This document shows positions 25,142-33,630 of a stretch of 64,000 bases of DNA, in pieces. Positions within the stretch are counted from its first letter, which is position 1, and every line of letters starts with the position of its first letter. Source of the stretch: Candidatus Handelsmanbacteria bacterium (GTDB taxonomy: Bacteria > Latescibacterota > UBA2968 > UBA8231); the NCBI GenBank assembly GCA_016867395.1, contig VGJS01000005.1:1-64000 (forward strand), read 5' to 3'. Under the pieces are notes generated by a model that was not told the DNA's origin, ran no database searches, and was given only the letters and a program-made list of their open reading frames with translations. The position numbers and the translations under genes were made by a program.

Positions 25142-25847
25142 GGACCTGGCAGGCGGCGGCGAATTCCGCCGAGGTGGAGGTGTAGCCGATGACGTGCTCG
25201 AAGTTGCGGAACATGATCTTGCGCAGCCAGCCTCCTTCCGGCAGGTTCGGGTCCACGGTGTCGGGGTACTCGGCTGAATGGGTGCAGTCTCGCAGCAGGA
25301 TCACCCGGTAGTTGTGCTCCACCGCACCGGCCAGGGTCTGGTACAGGCAGGCCCGCTGGCTGAAGCCAGTGGCGATGAGGGTCTTGATCTCGTAGCAGCG
25401 CAGGTGGTAGTCGGTGTGGGTCTCGTGGAAGCCGGACCACTCGCGCTTGGGGAAATCCGGCTCGTGGGGCAAGGGTTGGATCGAGGGCGAGTAGTTGGGC
25501 TTGAGCGCCTCCCGCGACGGGGGCGGGCGATCAGCGGCCTTGGCGTCCCCCCAGCGGGTGCCGTGGATCTCGCGCTTGATGCTGCCCGGCTCGTCGGCCA
25601 GGGAGAAATCGTTGTGGATGAAGAACACATGCATCCCAGCGGCGCGGGCAGCCTTGAGGGCCGGAGCGATGCCGTTCTCGACGTAGGGGTTGCCCGGGCC
25701 GCAGTCGCCGTCCACGACCATGAAGGCGGTGCGTTTCAGCTCCAGCTCCAGATCCTTGGACGCGTGGCCGTCGCCTTTCTCCTCTGCTTTGCCCTCGTAA
25801 TACCCTGTGCCGCTGTACCAGCGCACCGGCAGTTTCAGCGTTGCCAT
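25128..25847 (-). CDS. Isochorismatase-like cysteine hydrolase
   Basis: A 239-residue hydrolase. The N-terminal part is FMVVDGDCGPGNPY with the catalytic aspartate, a central KPNYSPSIQP segment may hold the lysine, and IATGFSQRACLYQTLAGAVE carries the cysteine in the conserved GxxTxxC-like position. Members hydrolyse isochorismate, nicotinamide, ureidoacrylate or biuret. Two substitutions (S for T, A for V) around the cysteine mean the substrate cannot be named. It sits 9 nt from an unknown TIM-barrel-like gene and overlaps a membrane-protein gene, so all three are probably one transcript with the sugar isomerase. Confidence 0.82.
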   Translation of the reverse strand: MATLKLPVRWYSGTGYYEGKAEEKGDGHASKDLELELKRTAFMVVDGDCGPGNPYVENGIAPALKAARAAGMHVFFIHNDFSLADEPGSIKREIHGTRWGDAKAADRPPPSREALKPNYSPSIQPLPHEPDFPKREWSGFHETHTDYHLRCYEIKTLIATGFSQRACLYQTLAGAVEHNYRVILLRDCTHSAEYPDTVDPNLPEGGWLRKIMFRNFEHVIGYTSTSAEFAAACQVLEKK

Positions 25848-25856
25848 AAATCCCCA

Positions 25857-27200
25857 TTAATAAGAATAAGGTTTGGGGGTGGCCGGCGGCCAATACCCCG
25901 CCGGGTTTTCGTCCCACTCTTTGCCGCACAGGCGCGAGATCACGGACCATTCGGCAGCGGTGAGGTGGTCGTGGTTGTGGAAGAGGAAGCGCTGCAGCTC
26001 GGCCTGCTGCGAGGCGGTGAGGATGCGGTGCAGGTCGCCGGCGGTCATCGGATCGCCCCCGTGGGGCATGCGGCCGGTATCCACCCAGGGCACTACCTTG
26101 CGAGCCTCCCCGGCCGCGGCGATGGCCCGGCGGGTCTCCTCCTGCACCACCTGGTCGAAGAAGACCTGCGGGAAGCCCAGGTCCATGTCGGCCAGGCAGG
26201 TCACGCCGGGCAGGTCAACTCCCAGCCAGGCTTTGACCACGGTGAAGCAATCGGCTTCGGTGAGGGGGGGGTTCCAGGCGGCGACCTGCTTCACCCAGCG
26301 GGTGACGGTGCCGTACATGCCGTCGAAGCCGCGCTGCCAGAAGTAGTGTTTGACCAGCAGGAAGTCGAGCACCTCGCTCCAGGCCAGGAAATCAAACGCC
26401 GTCATGCCCGAGAACACCGCCGAGCGCAGGCCGTTGCCCAGGAGGAGCCGGCGGGGCAGTTTGTCCAGGGCGGCGCGCACGGCCTGGCCCTCCTTGAGCC
26501 CGCCCTCCCGCCGCCATCGCAGCCAGTAGGTGGAGTCCTCGTCCACATCGAAGAGGTTCATGGAGGACAAGACCCCGTGCGCCCCGTAGTAGCGCACCTG
26601 GGCCGGGGTCAGGGAGCGGAAGCGGTTGAGGAGGTGCTGCCGGCCCCGGTCCAGGCGCTCCACGTCGCAGCCGCGGGCCCTGGCGGTGGTCTTGGCGTTT
26701 TCGCTCAACTCGCGGAACACCGCGTTGCCATGGTGGTACTGCAACTCGTAGGCCGATTCGGTCCAGCCGTCGTTGATCCCGCCGTCCACCTGGGGGAAGG
26801 CGGAGAAGACCTCGTCCCAGACCGCGGCGTGGTACTGGGCCCGGTAGGGGTCCTCGTCCGCGGGCAGGGGTTTGGCCGGCGTGCAGCCAGAGCCGGGGCA
26901 GAAAACCAAAGTGAGCCAGCCCCGGTTTTTGGCGTCGTCGAGCATGGCGTGCAGCCGTTTCTCCTTGGCCGCGTCTTGCCCGCCTGGGCGCGGGTCCACG
27001 GCCATTCCGCGGCTGGTGTACGCCTCGGGTTTGGCCGGAAAGGCTGGCACCGTGAACTTCCCCTGGTCGTCGCTGAAGAGGAGCCGGCCAAAGACCAGCC
27101 CTTTCACCCCGCCCGCTTCCCAGGCATCGAAGATCTGCGCATAGTTGTCCACCACGGTTTCGAGGGGTTGGCCGATTCGCATCCATGCTTCCAGGGGCAT
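25857..27200 (-). CDS. Unknown 447-residue protein
   Basis: No family is recognised. There is no signal peptide and no membrane helix. Features that may help: GWLTLVFCPGSGCTP (Cys-rich block near residue 100), HAAVWDEVFSAFPQVDGGIND with acidic residues in a barrel-like strand position, STYWLRWRREGG, FDFLAWSEVLDFLLVKHYFW and a C-terminal GDLHRILTASQQAELQRFLF. The alternating strand/helix character and acidic strand ends suggest a glycosidase-like TIM barrel. This is a weak inference. It leads a run of four reverse-strand genes ending in the sugar isomerase. Confidence 0.6.
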   Translation of the reverse strand: MPLEAWMRIGQPLETVVDNYAQIFDAWEAGGVKGLVFGRLLFSDDQGKFTVPAFPAKPEAYTSRGMAVDPRPGGQDAAKEKRLHAMLDDAKNRGWLTLVFCPGSGCTPAKPLPADEDPYRAQYHAAVWDEVFSAFPQVDGGINDGWTESAYELQYHHGNAVFRELSENAKTTARARGCDVERLDRGRQHLLNRFRSLTPAQVRYYGAHGVLSSMNLFDVDEDSTYWLRWRREGGLKEGQAVRAALDKLPRRLLLGNGLRSAVFSGMTAFDFLAWSEVLDFLLVKHYFWQRGFDGMYGTVTRWVKQVAAWNPPLTEADCFTVVKAWLGVDLPGVTCLADMDLGFPQVFFDQVVQEETRRAIAAAGEARKVVPWVDTGRMPHGGDPMTAGDLHRILTASQQAELQRFLFHNHDHLTAAEWSVISRLCGKEWDENPAGYWPPATPKPYSY

Positions 27201-27242
27201 AGGTGATCCTTTTTTTGGGGTATAAAATAGAGCCAGAGGCGA

Positions 27243-27268
27243 GAAAAAAAAAGGCCGCGGCCCTGGGT
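27243..27268 (-). terminator. Possible terminator after the Spy-like gene
   Basis: On the minus strand a GC-rich segment ending ggccgcggcc runs into nine T residues, 61-86 nt past the stop of the Spy-like gene. The palindrome is short and the stem modest, so it is only a candidate. Confidence 0.4.
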
Positions 27269-27328
27269 CCGCAGGCGAGCGCCGGAGGGAAGCCGAAGTG
27301 TCTTTTCGCTCCGGCGTTCACGGCAGTT

Positions 27329-28102
27329 TCACTTGCCCTGCGTCTTGATGTCACCCCAGGTCTGCTCTGTGGGCGCTGCGGGTTTGGTGGCTGCTCCTGA
27401 GGCGTCTCCTGCCGCCGGTGCGGGCGGTGAAGGGTGGCGCCCTTTCCAGTTGTTCTTGTGCTCCTCCCACTTCTGAAGCTGCTCAGGGGTGAGGATGGCT
27501 TCGAGGGCTTTGAGGTGCTCGGCGAAGAGCTGGCGCATGGCCTCCGGGTCGGGCTTCTGCCCGGATTGCCGCAGCTCCTCCATCCCGGCGCGGTGCTCCT
27601 TGGCCACTTCCTGCCACTGGGTTTTCTGCTCCTCGCTCAGGCCCAGGGCCTCGGCCATGCGGCCCAGGTTGGGCCCGCCCTTGCCCATCATGCCGTGCCC
27701 GCCCTTACCCCGGCCCTTGCCGTGCCCCACTATGCCGCCCTCGCCGCCCCGGCCGGCGGGGGCATTCTGCTTCAGTTCGGCCAACTGCTGGCGCTGCTCC
27801 TTGGTGAGGATGCCCTCCAGGGCGGTGCGGTGGGCCTCGGCGCCGGCCTGAAGCCGGGCCCGGCCCTCTTCCTTGGAGAGGGTGCCGGCCCTGATCTGCT
27901 CGCGCAGGGCCTGTTGCTGCTGCCGGAACTCGCTGCGCAGGGCCTCGAACTGGGCCTTCTGCTCGTCGCTGAGGTTGAGCTGCTGGAAGACCCGACCCTG
28001 GCCCTGCTTTGTCCCGTGCCCGCGGCCGCCGGCATTTGCCGCGCTGAAGGTGCCAGCGGCGAGCACCAGTCCGGCGCAGAGTAGGATACTGAAGGTTTTC
28101 AT
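27329..28102 (-). CDS. Spy/CpxP-like periplasmic protein with duplicated LTxxQ units
   Basis: A 257-residue protein with a signal peptide (FSILLCAGLVLAAGTFSAANA). Two copies of the helical LTxxQ module follow: LNLSDEQKAQFEALRSEF with ILTKEQRQQLAEL (about residues 43-110), and LGLSEEQKTQWQEVAKEH with ILTPEQLQKWEEH (about 153-220). A G/H/K-rich linker (HGKGRGKGGHGMMGKGG) could bind metal. The tail is proline/alanine-rich. Spy-like proteins are periplasmic chaperones or metal sensors; a single LTxxQ pair is usual, so this duplication is unusual. Regulation by an envelope-stress sigma is plausible but not shown. Confidence 0.8.
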   Translation of the reverse strand: MKTFSILLCAGLVLAAGTFSAANAGGRGHGTKQGQGRVFQQLNLSDEQKAQFEALRSEFRQQQQALREQIRAGTLSKEEGRARLQAGAEAHRTALEGILTKEQRQQLAELKQNAPAGRGGEGGIVGHGKGRGKGGHGMMGKGGPNLGRMAEALGLSEEQKTQWQEVAKEHRAGMEELRQSGQKPDPEAMRQLFAEHLKALEAILTPEQLQKWEEHKNNWKGRHPSPPAPAAGDASGAATKPAAPTEQTWGDIKTQGK

Positions 28103-28186
28103 CTTTCGGACTCCTTGGTTGCGGGCGCCACCCCTGGGGCGGCGCGGTTGGGTTGTCTTTTAGACCGGGGAGCCGGGCGAAAGGTT

Positions 28187-29014
28187 TTAAGGACCCGGCG
28201 ATTTCTGTTCGGCCTTGACCTGGGCCCAGGACTGGGCGTAGACGGCGGTGAGCCGGCTGCCAAAGACCACCCGGCCGAAGCGCTCGGGCACATGGAAATC
28301 AACCCGGCCCACCGGCGACCAGGCGCTGGCCTGTACCTCGTTGCGGGCCCCGCTCTGCCGTACCTGCTCGAAGCGGTAGAGGTTGAGGCGCCACTCGTCA
28401 CCCGGCTGGGGGGGCAGCCTCATCCCCCCTGGCACATCGGCCAGGGGCGAAACCAGGTCTGCCCAGGGCAGGGCGATCTCGGCGCTCCAGCCCTGGTCCA
28501 CGTCCGCGGCATTGCCGAGGGTGCCGCTCACTTGGACGGCGCTGCGCAGGGCGGGGTTCCAGGCATCGTAGCCTTTGCCGCCCTGGCTCCAGGGTTTGGA
28601 GAGCAGGAGGTCGAGGACGGCGTTGAGGGGGTTGAGTTCCACCTCGGCGTAGTTCTGGCCGTCGCCGTCGGGGTCGATGAAGATCTCCACCACCTCCTCC
28701 TCGTACAACTGCATGTCGCGCTGGTTGTAGGTGGACCACACGTCCGGGTCGGCGGCGGAGAAGTAGAAGTAGAAATGCTGGGCGTCCCAGAGCATGCGGA
28801 CCTCGGTGCGGCGCGGGTGGTAGCGGTCGCCGCTGAGGGAAGACACGTCCACCAATTCCACCGGGGAGGCTTCCTGCCAGACCACTTCGTCCCCCTTGCC
28901 ATCGATGGCCGGGGGGTGGGCGGCTTTCCAGCAGGTGTAAAGGGGCAGGTCCTGGGCGCCGGCCGGCCAGGCCAGGGCCAGGAGCAGCAGCAGGCATCCG
29001 CGCAAGGGGTTCAC
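28187..29014 (-). CDS. Secreted CBM9-like carbohydrate-binding protein
   Basis: A 275-residue exported protein. The signal peptide is LLLLLALAWPAGAQDLP. A single CBM9/DOMON-type beta-sandwich follows, with PPAIDGKGDEVVWQEAS, TEVRMLWDAQHFYFYFSAAD, EVVEIFIDPDGDGQNY and WSAEIALPWADL. These are the standard strands of the family, which binds glycans or haem in extracellular enzymes. Here no catalytic domain is attached. The start is GTG at 29014 with an AAGGAG ribosome site. Confidence 0.85.
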   Translation of the reverse strand: MNPLRGCLLLLLALAWPAGAQDLPLYTCWKAAHPPAIDGKGDEVVWQEASPVELVDVSSLSGDRYHPRRTEVRMLWDAQHFYFYFSAADPDVWSTYNQRDMQLYEEEVVEIFIDPDGDGQNYAEVELNPLNAVLDLLLSKPWSQGGKGYDAWNPALRSAVQVSGTLGNAADVDQGWSAEIALPWADLVSPLADVPGGMRLPPQPGDEWRLNLYRFEQVRQSGARNEVQASAWSPVGRVDFHVPERFGRVVFGSRLTAVYAQSWAQVKAEQKSPGP

Positions 29015-29027
29015 GGTAGATACTCCT

Positions 29028-29798
29028 TCATTTGTGCAAATCTATCCCTATGGGGCAATGGTCAGAACCTAGCACCTGGGGCAGGTGATAGGCCCGCTTC
29101 ACCCGCCCCCGCAGTTCCGGGGAGATGAAGTGGTAGTCTATGCGCCAGCCGATGTTGCGCTCCCGCGCCCCCGAGCGGTTGGACCACCAGGTATAATGGC
29201 CGGGCGCCGGGTTGAGGGCGCGGAAGATATCCGCGTACCCCGCCGCGATGAAGCGGTCCATCCATGCCCTTTCCAGGGGCAGAAAGCCGGTGGTGTTCTG
29301 GTTCTCCCGGGGCCGGGCCAGGTCGATCTCGCGGTGGGCGGTGTTGAAGTCCCCACACAGGATCAAACGCTCACCCCGGGCACGCCGGGCTGCGCAGAAC
29401 TCCATAAAAGCTTCGCAGAACTCCATCTTGTAGGGCACCCGGGCGTGGTCGCGCTGGCCGTTGGGGAAATAGGTGTTCACAATGGTGAAGTCCGCAAAAC
29501 GGGCGGCCAGCAGCCGGCCCTCGCCGTCGAAGCGGGGGATGCCCAGCCCTTGGGTAACATCGAGAGGTTCGACCCGGCTGTAGATGACCACCCCGCTGTA
29601 CCCCTTTTTTTCGGCGCAGGCCCACCAGCTTCGGTACCCGCGCGGGGCAACCAGTTCCGGGTCCACCTGCTCGGGGCGGGCGCGGGCCTCCTGGATGCAG
29701 AGCACCAGCGGTCTGGCCTTGGCCAGCCAGGACAGAAAACCCTTGGTCGCTGCCGAACGAATGCCGTTTACGTTCCAGCAGAGCAGCTTCACCGCCAT
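29028..29798 (-). CDS. xth: Exodeoxyribonuclease III / AP endonuclease
   Basis: A 256-residue Mg-dependent endonuclease of the EEP fold, acting in base excision repair. Motifs in order: LLCWNVNGIRS, CIQEARARPEQ with the metal-binding glutamate, NTYFPNGQRD, ILCGDFNTAHREIDLA, WRIDYHFISPEL and GSDHCPIGIDL with the catalytic histidine. The GARERNIGWRIDY region is typical of bacterial ExoA. The ATG at 29798 matches the family N-terminus; the ten codons upstream are probably not translated. Confidence 0.93.
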   Translation of the reverse strand: MAVKLLCWNVNGIRSAATKGFLSWLAKARPLVLCIQEARARPEQVDPELVAPRGYRSWWACAEKKGYSGVVIYSRVEPLDVTQGLGIPRFDGEGRLLAARFADFTIVNTYFPNGQRDHARVPYKMEFCEAFMEFCAARRARGERLILCGDFNTAHREIDLARPRENQNTTGFLPLERAWMDRFIAAGYADIFRALNPAPGHYTWWSNRSGARERNIGWRIDYHFISPELRGRVKRAYHLPQVLGSDHCPIGIDLHK

Positions 29799-30151
29799 GA
29801 TATGCTCAACCCCCTGTATCCGGGCCACGGCCAGCCGGAACCCTGGCTGACCCGTTTGTTGTCAGTGCTGTCAAATTGTTGGACAGTGCCGATTAACCTG
29901 CTACTTCTCAATAGTTGAGATCATCCCCGCTCCCAGCCGTCCATTTCCTCGATACCTGCGCTGGCCCTGGCGCTGCCGCAATGGCTGAAAATATAGCAAG
30001 ATATTGTTTTTCATGCCCATAGAAAGAGATTGGGGCGAGCGCTGACCCACTGCCTTGCGGCGTGGCACAGCCCTTGCGATAACCCCTGCCAGAAGCAGAC
30101 GAAACAACCAACGCAAAGACGACAACGAAACCCAACAAAAGGAGCCCACCT
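29799..30151. other. 353-bp intergenic region with small dyads
   Basis: No gene is supported. The base composition is less GC-rich than the neighbours. Two small dyads stand out: tctcaatagttgaga at 29906-29920 (6-bp arms, 3-nt centre) and ctgtc/gacag at 29868-29886. They may be operator sites for exonuclease III or the 63-residue gene to the right. This is a guess from symmetry. Confidence 0.5.
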
Positions 30152-30343
30152 ATGAAGCGCACCCTGAACATCGCCGCCGTCGCCATCGCGACCTCCCTCT
30201 CGGCCTCGACCCTTGGCCCCAAGAACCCGATGCACAAGATCAGCAGCAAGGAACTGAGCGCGGTGCGCTCGAAGGCCTTGGCCTTGGCCTACGAGGTGGT
30301 CTCCCAGCACCCAGAACCGAAGAGCCTGGTGATCCGCAAGTAG
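30152..30343 (+). CDS. Small exported-looking protein of unknown function
   Basis: A 63-residue ORF with GGAG 7 nt before ATG. The N-terminus is MKRTLNIAAVAIATSLSAST, a short hydrophobic stretch that could be a weak signal peptide, followed by a basic segment (PKNPMHKISSKELSAVRSKA). No family is recognised. It lies just upstream of the decayed histidine kinase. The ribosome site and codon use support a real gene, but its small size leaves doubt. Confidence 0.4.
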   Translation: MKRTLNIAAVAIATSLSASTLGPKNPMHKISSKELSAVRSKALALAYEVVSQHPEPKSLVIRK

Positions 30344-30401
30344 GCACCTGTTCCCGCCCCCCCAGGCAGGACCACTCGCAGCCCCCGATCCCCGCGATGC
30401 G

Positions 30402-31483
30402 CGCATTGACGAACTCGAGCAACAGGTGCGGAAGCAAGCCGGGGAACTCGATTCAGCCAGCCGTTGCCTGGCGATAGAGGCGGCGGCGGCGCGGGTGCGG
30501 TACGAGGTCTTGTCCATGCGCGTCGGCGATGACCTGCTCCGGGTGGTGGCGGTCATGTTCCGCGAGTTGCTGCACACCGGCACCCAGCGGAGCTGGTGCA
30601 ACATCATGTTAATCGACGAAGAAGGCGACCGGGTCATCCACTGAGGCGCCCGGCCCATCTCGAAGAAGTTCGGTATCGCCTGGACCTCGCCTCGGGGACC
30701 CGACTTCCTTGAGCTTTACTAAGAGGTCGAAGCGCAGAACCGCGCCCTCGAAGCGGCCAATGCCCAGATCCAAGAGGCCAATCAGCACAAGTCCCAGTAC
30801 CTCTCGCGCATGTCCCACGACCTGCGCACCCCGATGAACGCCATCGTCGGCTAGACCCGCATTCTGCTGCGAAAGACCGGAGATGCCCTGGACGAACGCC
30901 AGTACCAGAACCTCAAGAATGTCCCGCTCAGCGCCGACCATCTGCTGGTGCTGATCAACGGCATCCTCGACCTGTCGCGGGTGGAAGCCGGCCGCATCGA
31001 AATCAAGCCTGAGCCGGTGGATCTGCGAAAACTGGTGCAGGAATGCGCGGCGACGGTTTTCGCACTGCTCAGGCCTGGGGTGGAACTGAAGCAGCAGTTG
31101 GCCTCGCTTCCCCTCTGCGCACCGACCCCGACTGCCTGCGGCGGGTGCTGATGTACCTCTTGAGCAACGCGGTGAAGTTCACCGAGCGGGGGAGCATCGC
31201 AGTAACGGCCAAGCCAGTCGACGGGGTAGTGGAACTGTCGGTGGTCGACACCGGCATCGGCATCCCGGCCGAGGCACTTCCCCATATCTTCGAGCAGTTC
31301 CGCCAGGTGGAGGGCCAGCGGCGCCGGCCAGAGGGCACGGGGTTGGCTATCGTCAGGAAGTCGGTGGAACTGCTGGCCGGGAGTGTCGCGGTGGAGAGTC
31401 AGGTGGGAAAGGGAACGCGGTTCACCCTGTGGATCGGCGACTATGGAGGGTATTGCGGTCTCCTCTTGACCAGGCTGAGCTAG
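30402..31483 (+). pseudogene. Sensor histidine kinase, decayed by three in-frame stops and a frameshift
   Basis: One frame carries a coiled-coil-like start, a GAF-type N-terminal fragment (VGDDLLRVVAVMFRELL), then a broken linker, then the kinase HisKA domain with the H-box MSHDLRTPMNAI (about 30813-30848). TGA (30642-30644), TAA (30720-30722) and TAG (30852-30854) interrupt it. An indel near 31105 moves the ATPase domain to another frame: the N-box LMYLLSNAVKFTERG, G1 VDTGIGIP and G2 GTGLAIVRKSVELL are still readable to the stop at 31483. Most of the GAF domain has gone. Other motifs are well kept, so the decay looks recent. It forms a unit with the following receiver and NtrC-like genes. 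Confidence 0.85.
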
Positions 31484-31572
31484 CTCTGTCCAATACAGAT
31501 AGCGCTACCGCCTTTCTCGATTGACCGAACCAGCCGGCCTCTCGGTCAATGCCATTCCGCTGGAGCTTTCCC

Positions 31573-32679
31573 ATGAAGAAGTTTCTGATCGTGGTAGACG
31601 TGGATATGAATTCCGACCTGCTGGTCCAGCTGCTCGAAGACCGCTACCAGTTGGTCGAGGCCCCCGACGGCCAGCAGGGGCTGGAACTGGCCAGGCGGGA
31701 GCGGCCCGACCTGGTGCTCCTCGACATCTCCCTGCCCGGCATGGACGGGTACGAGGTGGCCCGGCAGCTGCGCGCCGACCCGGAGCTGGAGGGTCTGCCG
31801 CTGATCGCGGTGACCGCCCACGCCATGGCCGGCGACCAGGAGCGCGTCTGTGCCGGCGGATTCGACGACTACCTCGCCAAGCCCATCGCCGAGGAAAAGC
31901 TCTGGGCCAAGGTCGAAAACCATCTCCGCCGAAAGAGGAACCATGCCCGCCAAGATCCTCGTCGTCGACGACGAGCCGCGCAACGTGGACCTGCTGGAGC
32001 AGGAACTGGAGGACCAGGGCTACCAGACCTGCGCCCCCCAGAGCAGCGAGGAGGCCCTGGAGCGGCTGGCTGTGTGCAAGCCCGATCTAGTGCTCCTGGA
32101 CTGGATGATGCCGGGCATGGACGGGATGGCGGTGCTCAAACACCTGCGGGCCGCCCCCCCCTGGCAGGCCCTGCCGGTGATCATGGTCACGGTCCGGGCC
32201 TCCAACTACGACATAGTGGGCGGCCTGGACGCCGGGGCCGACGACTACCTGACCAAGCCCATCGACCAGGCCGAGCTGGGGGCGCGCATCTGCGCCATGC
32301 TGCGCATTGCCCGCCTGGAGCAGGAGAACCTCACCCTGCGCCAGGCCGTGCAGAACCAGGAGGGAGGGTTCAAGGGGGTGATCGGCAAGAGCCGGGCCGT
32401 GGAGGGGGTGTAACAGTTGCTGGGGGTGGTGGTGGACAGCAACACCACGGCACTGTTGTGCGGCGAGACTGGCACCGGCAAGGAGTTGCTGGCCCGCTGC
32501 ATCCGCCAGGAGGGGCCGCGCCGCCAGCGGCCCGTCGTGGCGGTCAACTGCGGGGCCATGGCAGAGCAACTGCTGAAGAGCCAGCTTTTCGGGCGCCGGA
32601 AGGGCGCCTTCAGCGGGGCTTTGAACGACCGGCCCGGGCTCTTCGAGACCACCCACGGGGGCACCCTTTTCCTCAATGA
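31573..32679 (+). CDS. Response-regulator receiver gene whose frame runs into the next gene
   Basis: Codons 1-122 form a CheY-like receiver with phosphoacceptor Asp in PDLVLLDISLPGMDGYEV, the Thr in LIAVTAHAM and the Lys in DDYLAKPI. The first acidic residue pair is altered: LIVVDVDMN, where LIVDD is usual. No stop follows the domain. The frame stays open to 32679 only because it reads a GC-rich alternate frame of the NtrC-like gene, so the about 247 extra residues have no domain character. The intended stop was probably lost by an indel near 31938. The meaningful part is 31573-31938. Confidence 0.55.
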   Translation: MKKFLIVVDVDMNSDLLVQLLEDRYQLVEAPDGQQGLELARRERPDLVLLDISLPGMDGYEVARQLRADPELEGLPLIAVTAHAMAGDQERVCAGGFDDYLAKPIAEEKLWAKVENHLRRKRNHARQDPRRRRRAAQRGPAGAGTGGPGLPDLRPPEQRGGPGAAGCVQARSSAPGLDDAGHGRDGGAQTPAGRPPLAGPAGDHGHGPGLQLRHSGRPGRRGRRLPDQAHRPGRAGGAHLRHAAHCPPGAGEPHPAPGRAEPGGRVQGGDRQEPGRGGGVTVAGGGGGQQHHGTVVRRDWHRQGVAGPLHPPGGAAPPAARRGGQLRGHGRATAEEPAFRAPEGRLQRGFERPARALRDHPRGHPFPQ

Positions 32680-33308
32680 GGTCGGCGAAACCACCCCAAC
32701 GCTGCAGGTGCGCCTCTTGAGGTCGGTGCAGGAGGTCGAGATCCGCCGGGTGGGAGAGGAGCAGGTGCGGCATGTGGACGTGTGGGTCATCGCCGCCACC
32801 CACCGCGACCTGAAAAAGGCCGTGGCCGAGGGGCGTTTCCGCGAGGACCTGTAATCCCGCCTCAACATCTTCCCCATCGAACTGCCTCAGCTGCGCCGGC
32901 GGCGGGAGGACATTCCCGAACTGGCCCTGCATTTCCTGGGGCAGAGGCGCCAGCGCGATCCCCGCGCCCCCGCAGGGTTCACCGCCAGGGCCATGTACCG
33001 TTTTGTGCGCCCACGAGTGGCCCGGCAACGTCCGCGAATTGCAGAACGAGGTGAAGCGGGCGGCCCTTTGGGGGGCCGGCGAGGCGCGCATCGACGCGGG
33101 CCATCTCTCGGCGCGGCTGGCCGGCGCGGTGGCCCCCGCGGCCCCGAGGCGGGGCAAACTCAAGGAGGTGTTGGCCCAGGTGGAGCGGGAATTGATCGCC
33201 GGGGCCCTCGAAAGGCACCAGGGCAACCGCACCCACGCCGCCGAGGAGCTTGGCATGAGCCGCTGGGGCCTGGTGCAGAAGATCAGGGACTACGGATTGG
33301 AGGCTTGA
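31943..33308 (+). pseudogene. NtrC-family sigma-54 regulator, broken by two stops and a frameshift
   Basis: Receiver (LVVDDEPRNVDLLEQELEDQ, then LVLLDWMMPGMDGMAV), AAA+ domain and Fis-type DNA-binding tail are all recognisable. TAA at 32411-32413 cuts the receiver from the AAA+ part, which keeps Walker A GETGTGKELLARC and the sigma-54-contacting KGAFSGAL. Walker B reads GGTLFLNEVG, with Asn in place of the usual Asp. TAA at 32852-32854 replaces the Tyr codon expected after REDL. A frameshift lies near 33000, after which HEWPGNVRELQNEVKRAALW and the tail helix-turn-helix (NRTHAAEELGMSRWGLVQKI) follow. The protein is not functional as read. Confidence 0.87.
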
Positions 33309-33350
33309 CGGAGGGTTGCCGGCGGGGTGATCTTGTGGCGTGGCGCAATA

Positions 33351-33385
33351 AAAATCGGGCGCATCTTTCGGATGCGCCCGATTTT
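33351..33385 (+). terminator. Perfect 15-bp hairpin terminator
   Basis: aaaatcgggcgcatc (33351-33365), loop tttcg, then gatgcgcccgatttt (33371-33385). The arms are fully complementary. A on one side and T on the other mean it can terminate transcription from both directions. It closes the decayed regulatory cluster. Confidence 0.9.
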
Positions 33386-33630
33386 AGCTGAGGACAGCGG
33401 GTCCGCGCGGACGGGCCGTCCTGTTCCAGGCGGCTACCACCTGGAGTTAAGACTCAGGTGATAGACCTCCCTGTGGATTCCATATTATGGACCACCTCCT
33501 TTCTTTAAACGTGCCCGCACCGTGCGGGCAGAGGGGACATCCCTGGACCGCGTCCGGCCCAGGATGAACCAAAGGCTTCTTTAATATACCTCGGCACCAC
33601 ACCCACCTGCAAGCGAAAAAAGAGCATTTT
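33386..33630. other. Intergenic stretch before hemG with palindromes
   Basis: No gene is seen. Two symmetric elements occur: an imperfect dyad with arms cacctggagt and actcaggtg near 33437-33464, and a perfect one, tgcccgcac c gtgcgggca, at 33512-33530 (9-bp arms). The second lies about 100 bp before the hemG start and could be an operator or an attenuator stem. Function is unknown. Confidence 0.45.

Noticed and set aside
29868-29886. ctgtc/gacag dyad as a LexA box for exonuclease III
   Set aside because: Arms of five bases are too short and do not match a LexA site known to me. It is only recorded as symmetry.
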